DNA of 19,959 nt, from the NCBI GenBank assembly GCA_900542285.1, contig UQNF01000032.1, positions 1 to 19,959 of the forward strand, in the 5' to 3' direction. This document shows, piece after piece, positions 13,885 through 19,959 of this stretch; position 1 is the stretch's first letter; every line of letters begins with the position of its first letter. A program made the translations under genes and the position numbers. A model generated the notes under the pieces. That model made no database searches. It had not been told where the DNA came from and saw only the letters and a program-made list of their open reading frames with translations. The stretch is from an uncultured Clostridium sp. GTDB lineage: Bacteria > Bacillota > Clostridia > Christensenellales > CAG-138.

Positions 13885-15414
13885 ATGCTTGCGAAGATAA
13901 CGAGCTATGGCCTGATCGGGCTTAACGGCTATCCGGTGACTGTTGAAGTTGATCTGACCTTCGGAACTCAAAAGTTTGAGACGGTAGGATTGCCCGATAA
14001 TGCCATTAAGGAGTCGAGGGAAAGGGTTCGCTCGGCAATAATCAATTCGGGCTTTGATTTCCCTGCAGTGCACATAGTTGCAAATCTTGCCCCTGCCGAT
14101 GTCAAGAAGGAAGGTTCCATCTATGATCTTCCCATCGCTGTCGGAGTGCTTTCCGCAAGCGGCGAGATAGGAGACTGCAAGTTGGAAGAATGGGTGATAA
14201 TTGGCGAGCTTGCACTTGACGGAACGGTGAGGGGAGTAAACGGAGTGCTTCCGATGCTGATTGATGCAAAGCAGAGGGGCTATACAAAGATTATCCTTCC
14301 CAAGGAAAACGCAGCGGAGGCGATGTACCTTTCCGGCATAACCGCGATTCCGGTGCAGTCACTTACACAGGCCATCCTGTTTCTCAGGGGGTCAATGCAG
14401 ATAGAGCCGCAGCAGTTCACCGAATGGTGTCCAGAGCAGACGCATTATGATTCGGATTTTTCATGGATAAAGGGTCAGCAGTCGGCTAAAAGGGCAGCGG
14501 AGGTTGCGGCTGCCGGTGGGCATAATATCCTTCTGATAGGAACACCGGGCTCCGGAAAAACGATGCTTGCAAGGAGCATTCCCTCAATCCTGCCTCCGCT
14601 TACCAATGAAGAAGCGCTGGAAATAACAAAGATACATTCCGTCGCAGGAATGATAAAGGGAAGCGGAAGTATCGTATCATCACGCCCCTTCAGGACTCCG
14701 CACCATTCCGCTTCCATCCCATCGCTGGTCGGTGGTGGGACAAGGGCGCTGCCGGGCGAAATAAGCCTGGCTCATTATGGAGTTCTGTTTCTTGATGAGT
14801 TTGCAGAGTTTCCCAAGGCAGTGATCGAAGCACTGCGCCAACCGATGGAGGACGGATTCATCTCCGTTACAAGAACCGCTGCAAAGACCGAGTACCCTGC
14901 CGATTTCATGCTCGTTGCGGCAATGAATCCGTGTCCGTGCGGCAACTTCGGCTCGCAGGTGAAACCGTGTAGATGTAATAAGTTCCAGATAGAGCGTTAT
15001 CTCAGCAGAATTAGCGGCCCGGTGCTTGACAGGATAGATATTCATGTTGAAATGACCGATGTGTCTTATGATGACATAACCGCAAAGCAGGATGGCGAAA
15101 GCTCCGCGGCGATTCGTGAGCGTGTAACGAAGGCGCGTGATATCCAGCGCCTCAGGTACAGGGACGAGGGCATACTTTTTAATGCACAGCTCAATTCCAA
15201 GCTTATCAGCAAGTATTGCATGCTTACGCCCGATGCAGAGAGGATACTGGAGCTGTCGCAAAAAAAGATGGGCTTTTCCGTCCGGGCATACACAAGGATA
15301 CTCAAGGTTGCAAGGACTATTGCGGATCTGGCAGGAGAAGCCGATATCACCCGTCAGGCCATAGCTGAGGCGCTGCAATACAGGTCGATAGACAGTAAAT
15401 ATTGGGGGGAATGA
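13885..15414 (+). CDS. comM: YifB/ComM family Mg-chelatase-like AAA+ ATPase
   Basis: This 509-residue protein is close to the usual 500-510. The N-terminal domain opens with MLAKITSYGLIGLNG and contains the DLPIAVGVL motif. An AAA+ domain follows, with Walker A GTPGSGKT (about 219-226), Walker B VLFLDE (about 300-305) and the family mark NPCPCGN (348-354). A second Cys pair is at PCRC, and a C-terminal Mg-chelatase-like helical domain ends the protein. Related ComM is a hexameric helicase that promotes branch migration in natural transformation; the role in clostridia is less clear. AAGGAGG sits just before ATG 13885. The gene overlaps the start of dprA, fitting joint expression of DNA-processing functions. 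Confidence 0.95.
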   Translation: MLAKITSYGLIGLNGYPVTVEVDLTFGTQKFETVGLPDNAIKESRERVRSAIINSGFDFPAVHIVANLAPADVKKEGSIYDLPIAVGVLSASGEIGDCKLEEWVIIGELALDGTVRGVNGVLPMLIDAKQRGYTKIILPKENAAEAMYLSGITAIPVQSLTQAILFLRGSMQIEPQQFTEWCPEQTHYDSDFSWIKGQQSAKRAAEVAAAGGHNILLIGTPGSGKTMLARSIPSILPPLTNEEALEITKIHSVAGMIKGSGSIVSSRPFRTPHHSASIPSLVGGGTRALPGEISLAHYGVLFLDEFAEFPKAVIEALRQPMEDGFISVTRTAAKTEYPADFMLVAAMNPCPCGNFGSQVKPCRCNKFQIERYLSRISGPVLDRIDIHVEMTDVSYDDITAKQDGESSAAIRERVTKARDIQRLRYRDEGILFNAQLNSKLISKYCMLTPDAERILELSQKKMGFSVRAYTRILKVARTIADLAGEADITRQAIAEALQYRSIDSKYWGE

Positions 15415-16538
15415 TGGACTATTCCTTTAGAGAAAAGCTGTACATCTGGCTGAGTTCGGTTTTTGAGACCGGAGCGAACAGCGCACATAAGCTGGTTGAA
15501 ATATACGGAGGAATCGAATCGCTCTATGATGCCGTGCTCAGCGGTAATGCAGTGCTTCCGTCGCATATCAGGAGCGAAAGGCGTGAAAAGCTGAAAAGGC
15601 TGGCGCCAATGGCACAAATCGATGGGATTATCTCAGAATTGGAGTCGTACGGCGTCAGGGCTATAACATATGCGAGCGGTGAGTATCCCAAGGAGCTTAG
15701 AGCTATCTATGATCCGCCTCTTGTTCTATATGCGCGTGGAACCGGAAGGCTTGATTCGATTAGGCTTCCTTTTGCAATTATAGGATCAAGGCATTGCACT
15801 GAATACGGGGAACGCATGGCCAAACTCTTCGGAAAAACATTGGCAGATCACGGCATGACGATAGTATCGGGGCTTGCCTATGGATGCGATGCTTTGGCGT
15901 CGGAGGGAGCCCTTATGAGCAGCAATGCGTTTCCGACCGTTGCGGTGCTTGGTCAGGGGGTCATGATCGAAAAGCATGATTCCACTTCAAAGACCATGGA
16001 CGCAATATTGGAACGTGGGCTCGTTATCAGTGAAATGCTGCCGAAAAGCCGTGCATTCAAGGGCTCGTATCCATTGCGAAACAGAATTATCAGCGGAATT
16101 AGCCGTGGCCTTCTCATAGTGGAAGCAGGGGAGCGAAGCGGCACCATGATAACTGCAAATGCAGCAATGGAGCAGGGGAGAATGCTGTTTGCCCTTCCCG
16201 GGAGGATAACCGATAGGATGAGCGCAGGAACCAATATGATGATAAAACTCGGCGCTGCGCAGGCGGTCTATGATACAACTGATATACTGGATTATTTCGG
16301 GATCTCTGCGATCGAAAGCCCGATAAGGGAAGCATCGGTAAGAAATGCTGAGGCGGCAAAAACGCTGGATGGCGAGTGCAGACGGGTCTACGATATGCTG
16401 CTAAAAGGCAGCAGATCCTTTGACACTCTCTGTGAATTGTCCGGAATATCTGCGGAAAACCTAAATTTATACTTGACAGAATTGGAATTATCGGGTTTAA
16501 TTATACAACTGCCAGGTAGAGTTTACTCAGCAGATTGA
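15411..16538 (+). CDS. dprA: DNA processing protein DprA
   Basis: This protein of about 375 residues loads RecA on incoming single-stranded DNA in transformation. An N-terminal helical part is followed by the Rossmann-like DprA core: IIGSRH (about 123-128), TIVSGLAYGCD (about 150-160), RNRIISG (about 223-229), SGTMITANAAMEQGR and ALPG. A winged-helix-like tail follows (about 317-375, with FDTLCELSGI). Two core spots differ from the usual pattern. The GIDxxAH motif reads GCDALAS, and the YPxxN region reads IEKHDST. The start is ATG 15411, overlapping the yifB stop as ATGA; ATG 15414 (better spaced from GGGGGG) and TTG 15402 are alternatives. No terminator follows, and topA begins 139 bp later. 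Confidence 0.93.
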   Translation: MMDYSFREKLYIWLSSVFETGANSAHKLVEIYGGIESLYDAVLSGNAVLPSHIRSERREKLKRLAPMAQIDGIISELESYGVRAITYASGEYPKELRAIYDPPLVLYARGTGRLDSIRLPFAIIGSRHCTEYGERMAKLFGKTLADHGMTIVSGLAYGCDALASEGALMSSNAFPTVAVLGQGVMIEKHDSTSKTMDAILERGLVISEMLPKSRAFKGSYPLRNRIISGISRGLLIVEAGERSGTMITANAAMEQGRMLFALPGRITDRMSAGTNMMIKLGAAQAVYDTTDILDYFGISAIESPIREASVRNAEAAKTLDGECRRVYDMLLKGSRSFDTLCELSGISAENLNLYLTELELSGLIIQLPGRVYSAD

Positions 16539-16677
16539 GGTCAATACTTTGTGTAACGCATATTGTCCGGGTGTGTTTATTAAGAATAATACAACCGATG
16601 TGCGGCATAATTCCGCAAATCGTTGATGAATTTGATATATGAAGGAGAGCAATCCGCCAAGGATTTGAGATAATAAT
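16539..16677 (+). promoter_or_regulatory. dprA-topA spacer with weak promoter and short leader ORFs
   Basis: A possible promoter is TTGTCC (16563-16568) with TAATAC 18 bp later; it is weak. The strongest ribosome-binding motif (AAGGAGAG, about 16642-16649) lies some 30 nt before the topA ATG, too far to serve it directly. Two overlapping short frames cross this area: ATG 16626 to TAA 16673 (15 codons) and ATG 16639 to TGA 16668 (9 codons). A 5-bp hairpin (TGCGG 16601-16605, CCGCA 16613-16617) is also present. Either frame could be a leader or chance. Confidence 0.35.
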
Positions 16678-18777
16678 ATGGCAAATACACTGGTGATCGT
16701 CGAATCGCCTTCTAAGGCAAAGACGATAGAAAAATACCTCGGCTCAGGCTATCGGGTCATCGCATCAAACGGACATGTGAGGGATCTGCCTAAGAGCCAG
16801 CTTGGTGTCGACGTTGAAAACGATTTCACGCCCAAGTACATTACCCTAAGGGGCAGGGGAGACGTCATTGAGCGCATTCGTAAGGAAGCGAAGGCCGCAA
16901 ATCACATTGTGCTGGCAACCGACCCTGATAGGGAAGGAGAGGCCATATCCTGGCATCTTGCTAAGATGCTTGGGATAGATGAGAATACCCCATGCAGGGT
17001 AGTCTTTAATGAGATTACCAAGGGGGTCATTCAGAAGGCCATAAAGCATCCGAGAACTATCGACATGGCGCTCGTGGACTCACAGCAGGCAAGGCGTGTC
17101 CTCGACAGACTCGTCGGCTACAAGCTTAGCCCATGGCTGTGGGCAAAGGTTCGCAAGGGGCTGTCCGCAGGCAGGGTTCAGTCCGTGACGACAAAGCTGA
17201 TTTGCGAGCGCGAACGCGAGATAATGGACTTTGTTCCTCGCGAATACTGGACTGTGAGCGTAAAGCTCAGGCATGGGAAGAAGAGCTTTGAGGCAAAATT
17301 CGTCGGACTCAACGGAAAAAAGCTTGAACTCAGCAATAAGGAAGAAGCCGATCGTATCGTTGCGCTAAGCACCGGAGCGGAGTACACAGTCAAGGATGTG
17401 AAGATAGGCAAACGTTCTCGCCACGCTCCTGCGCCCTATACGACCAGCAGCATGCTTCAGGATGCGTCAAACCGTGCCGGTATGCCTTCCAAACGTACCA
17501 TGCTCTGCGCTCAGCAGCTCTATGAGGGCGTTGATGTGCTTGGCAGGGGCAGCATCGGACTTATCACCTATATGCGAACAGATTCGGTCAGAGTATCCGA
17601 TGAAGCTCAGAATGCTGCCAGGACGTACATTGAAAAACAGTATGGAGCGGCTTATGTTCCGTCCGCTCCGAATATCTACCGCGGAAGGAATAACGCCCAG
17701 GATGCACATGAGGCTATTCGCCCCACCGATGTGACATTGACACCGGAGCTTCTCAAGCCCTACCTTGATGCAGGGCAGTATAAGCTGTATAAGCTCATTT
17801 ATGAGCGCTTCCTTGCAAGTCAGATGAGCGAAGCGGTATTTGAAACCGTTACTGCCGCAATAGACACCGCAGGAGATGAGGTCTGCAATTATCGCGCAAG
17901 CGGCGCTGTTAAGCTCTTTGACGGCTTTACCGCCGTTTATTCGGTAGGTGCAGATGACGAGGAGCCCGGCAAGAAAGCATCGTCTCTTCCGAAGCTGGAA
18001 GCAGGGGATAAACCCGTCTATGACAGCATTATTCCCAAGCAGAATTTTACTGAACCGCCTGCAAGGTATACCGAAGCATCGTTGGTCAAAACGCTTGAAG
18101 AGCTTGGAATAGGCCGCCCGAGCACCTATTCTCCCACCATATCCACAATTATTGACCGCGGATATGTCGTCAGAGAAAAGAAACAGCTCATTCCCACCGA
18201 GCTTGGCTTTATTGTCACCAAGCTTATGGAGGATAACTTTAAGGATATTGTCGATGTAAAGTTTACGGCGGATATGGAGACCAAGCTGGATTCCGTTGAG
18301 GAAGGAAATGTCCGCTGGCAGTCGGTTATTTCGGAGTTCTATGGACCGTTTAATCAGGAGCTTGACAAGGCGTTCAGCGAGACCGAAAAGGTCGTAATAC
18401 AGGACGAGGTGTCCGATATACCTTGCGATAAATGCGGAGCAATGATGGTCTATAAGCACGGAAGGTTTGGTAAGTTCCTTGCTTGTCCAAACTTTCCGGA
18501 GTGTAAGAACACCAGGACCATAACCGAAAAAATAGGCGTGACCTGCCCGAAATGCGGTGCCGAGATCGTAAAGCGTCACGGAAAGAAGAAAACCTTCTAC
18601 GGTTGTGAACGCTATCCTGAATGCGATTATGTTTCCTGGGATCTTCCGACCAATGATGTCTGCCCCAAATGCGGACAGCGCCTCGTTCGCAAGATGGGGC
18701 CAAAGGGCATGTATACCCTATGTTCAAACAAGGATTGCAAGTTTGTTCTGCGTAATAAGAACGAGTCGGCGGAATAA
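16678..18777 (+). CDS. topA: DNA topoisomerase I (type IA)
   Basis: This 699-residue enzyme relaxes negative supercoils by cutting one DNA strand through a tyrosine. The Toprim domain has Glu9 (VIVESPSKAKT) and DPDREGE (82-88), which bind Mg. The active site is Tyr298 in GLITYMRTDS. The mid-domain has the SAGRVQSV and NAQDAHEAIRPT motifs and the GIGRPSTYSPTI block. The C-terminus carries three zinc ribbons of the topoisomerase type, starting at Cys583, Cys623 and Cys662, each with CxxC pairs. The length is normal for Firmicutes TopA. The start MANTLVIVES is the canonical one; an in-frame stop at 16666-16668 rules out an upstream start. The Shine-Dalgarno signal is poor (only GAG about 9 nt upstream). 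trmFO follows after 18 nt. Confidence 0.98.
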   Translation: MANTLVIVESPSKAKTIEKYLGSGYRVIASNGHVRDLPKSQLGVDVENDFTPKYITLRGRGDVIERIRKEAKAANHIVLATDPDREGEAISWHLAKMLGIDENTPCRVVFNEITKGVIQKAIKHPRTIDMALVDSQQARRVLDRLVGYKLSPWLWAKVRKGLSAGRVQSVTTKLICEREREIMDFVPREYWTVSVKLRHGKKSFEAKFVGLNGKKLELSNKEEADRIVALSTGAEYTVKDVKIGKRSRHAPAPYTTSSMLQDASNRAGMPSKRTMLCAQQLYEGVDVLGRGSIGLITYMRTDSVRVSDEAQNAARTYIEKQYGAAYVPSAPNIYRGRNNAQDAHEAIRPTDVTLTPELLKPYLDAGQYKLYKLIYERFLASQMSEAVFETVTAAIDTAGDEVCNYRASGAVKLFDGFTAVYSVGADDEEPGKKASSLPKLEAGDKPVYDSIIPKQNFTEPPARYTEASLVKTLEELGIGRPSTYSPTISTIIDRGYVVREKKQLIPTELGFIVTKLMEDNFKDIVDVKFTADMETKLDSVEEGNVRWQSVISEFYGPFNQELDKAFSETEKVVIQDEVSDIPCDKCGAMMVYKHGRFGKFLACPNFPECKNTRTITEKIGVTCPKCGAEIVKRHGKKKTFYGCERYPECDYVSWDLPTNDVCPKCGQRLVRKMGPKGMYTLCSNKDCKFVLRNKNESAE

Positions 18778-18795
18778 GCGAAGTAAGGAGCATCA

Positions 18796-19959
18796 ATGCA
18801 GGTAAATGTTATCGGAGCAGGGCTTGCAGGCTGCGAATGCGCGGCAGTGCTTGCCGAAAGAGGAATAGGGGTCAGGCTTTTCGAAATGAAGCCTTCACGC
18901 CGTTCGCCTGCGCACAGGAGCGACGGATTTGCGGAGCTGGTCTGCTCCAACTCTCTGCGTTCAGATAAGCTGGACAATGCAGTCGGACTGCTTAAACAGG
19001 AGCTTCGCTGCCTTGGCTCTCTCATTATGCGCTGCGCCGATGCGACAAGCGTACCTGCCGGAGGCGCGCTCGCTGTCGACAGGGAGCTGTTTTCAAAAGC
19101 CGTTACCGAAGCTATTCTATCAAACCCCAATATCGAGGTTGTGACAGAAGAGGTAACGAGCATTCCGGAAGGTCCCACCGTCATTGCCACAGGGCCGCTG
19201 ACTGATGGTAAACTGCTCACAGCGATAGAGGAACTTCTCGGAGATAGCCTGCATTTCTTCGATGCTGCTGCGCCGATAGTGACGGCAGAATCGCTCAACA
19301 TGGAAAGGATATTCGCCGCTTCACGCTATGACCGCGGCAGCGATTATCTCAACTGTCCGATGACAAGGCTTGAATACTTCTTGTTTATTCGTGCGCTTAC
19401 GGAGGCGGAGACTGCGCCGCTGCACGAATTCGAAACTGTAAATGTATTTGAAGGCTGTATGCCCGTTGAGATAATGGCGAAACGTGGGGATTTGACGCTG
19501 GCATATGGTCCGCTGAAACCCGTCGGCTTTGAAAACTGTACCGCAAGCGATGGCAAAAAGCCCTTTGCGGTTGTACAGCTTCGTAAAGAAAACCTTGAGG
19601 GAACGCTGTATAACATAGTAGGCTTCCAGACGAACCTCAAGTTTGGAGAGCAGCGCCGTGTGTTCGGTATGATCCCGGGTTTGGAAAATGCGGAATACAT
19701 GCGTTATGGCGTAATGCATAGGAATTCATTCTTGAAAAGCCCGAAGCATTTGACGCCATACTACTCCCTAAGGTCAAGGCCGGAGCTTTTCTTCGCAGGG
19801 CAGTTAACAGGTGTTGAGGGCTATGTGGAGAGCGCTTCGAGCGGATTCATCGCAGGCATCAATATGGCAAGGTATCTCAAGGATGAAGCACCTATTGACT
19901 TCACAAGGAAGACCGCGATGGGTGCTCTTGCTCATTATGTCAGCGAGTATAACGGCGGG
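18796..19959 (+). CDS. trmFO: Folate-dependent tRNA (uracil-54-C5)-methyltransferase TrmFO, 3' end cut
   Basis: This flavoenzyme uses methylene-tetrahydrofolate and reduced FAD to make ribothymidine at position 54 of tRNA. The first 388 codons are present and the frame is open at the window end; the family is about 435-440 residues, so roughly 50 are missing. The FAD-binding motif VIGAGLAGCE (4-13) opens the protein. The catalytic cysteines of the family are at Cys50 (ELVCSNSLRS) and Cys221 (EGCMPVE). Later motifs are NIVGFQTNLK and FFAGQLTGVEGYVESAS. AAGGAG lies upstream of ATG 18796, 18 nt after topA. The topA-trmFO pairing is typical of Firmicutes. Confidence 0.97.
   Translation, partial: MQVNVIGAGLAGCECAAVLAERGIGVRLFEMKPSRRSPAHRSDGFAELVCSNSLRSDKLDNAVGLLKQELRCLGSLIMRCADATSVPAGGALAVDRELFSKAVTEAILSNPNIEVVTEEVTSIPEGPTVIATGPLTDGKLLTAIEELLGDSLHFFDAAAPIVTAESLNMERIFAASRYDRGSDYLNCPMTRLEYFLFIRALTEAETAPLHEFETVNVFEGCMPVEIMAKRGDLTLAYGPLKPVGFENCTASDGKKPFAVVQLRKENLEGTLYNIVGFQTNLKFGEQRRVFGMIPGLENAEYMRYGVMHRNSFLKSPKHLTPYYSLRSRPELFFAGQLTGVEGYVESASSGFIAGINMARYLKDEAPIDFTRKTAMGALAHYVSEYNGG

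Noticed and set aside
14680..15378. Antisense open frame of 232 codons opposite yifB
   Set aside because: There are no features beyond openness; the sense strand carries the full YifB motif set.
17467..18579. Antisense open frame of 370 codons opposite topA
   Set aside because: topA is certain across this span, and the antisense product shows no domain or start signal. Open antisense frames are common opposite biased genes.

Overview
This window looks like chromosome of an endospore-forming gut-type clostridium (Bacillota, Clostridia; probably Oscillospiraceae or a relative). The reasons are paired CotF-type spore coat genes, strong TTGACA/TATAAT-type promoters and AGGAGG ribosome binding sites, surface proteins with BIG2 and type-I dockerin repeats, and the Firmicutes-type order dprA-topA-trmFO. 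The lineage is inferred from gene content; the species cannot be read from the sequence.

Layout. Positions 1-271 hold no supported gene, but contain a striking inverted repeat with promoter elements facing each other. From 272 to 2080 (+) lies a secreted dockerin/BIG2/propeller protein, closed by a strong terminator. Two small CotF-family genes follow (2223-2792, +). On the minus strand are a fused alpha/beta-hydrolase and condensation-type acyltransferase (3586-5778) and, directly abutting it, a zinc-ribbon membrane protein (2890-3585). A second secreted dockerin protein (5933-7675, -) carries the same modules as the first but in reversed order. Next comes the rplM-rpsI ribosomal operon (8674-7826, -), with a textbook promoter and a leader of about 100 nt.

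From 8989 everything is on the plus strand. First is a three-gene membrane glycosylation operon: a Gpi18-like GT-C glycosyltransferase, a protein-O-mannosyltransferase-like GT39 enzyme with large extracytoplasmic add-ons, and a GtrA-family protein. Together they suggest transfer of lipid-linked sugars at the outer face of the membrane. The last block is yifB/comM, dprA, topA and trmFO (cut by the window end), a DNA-processing and tRNA-modification neighbourhood.

Most of the window is ordinary chromosome. The points most worth a second look are the reversed module order in the two dockerin proteins, the hydrolase-acyltransferase fusion with its zinc-ribbon membrane partner, the two extracytoplasmic domains built into the PMT-like enzyme, and the symmetric promoter region at the left edge. 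No CRISPR array, tRNA, rRNA, insertion sequence or prophage gene was seen.
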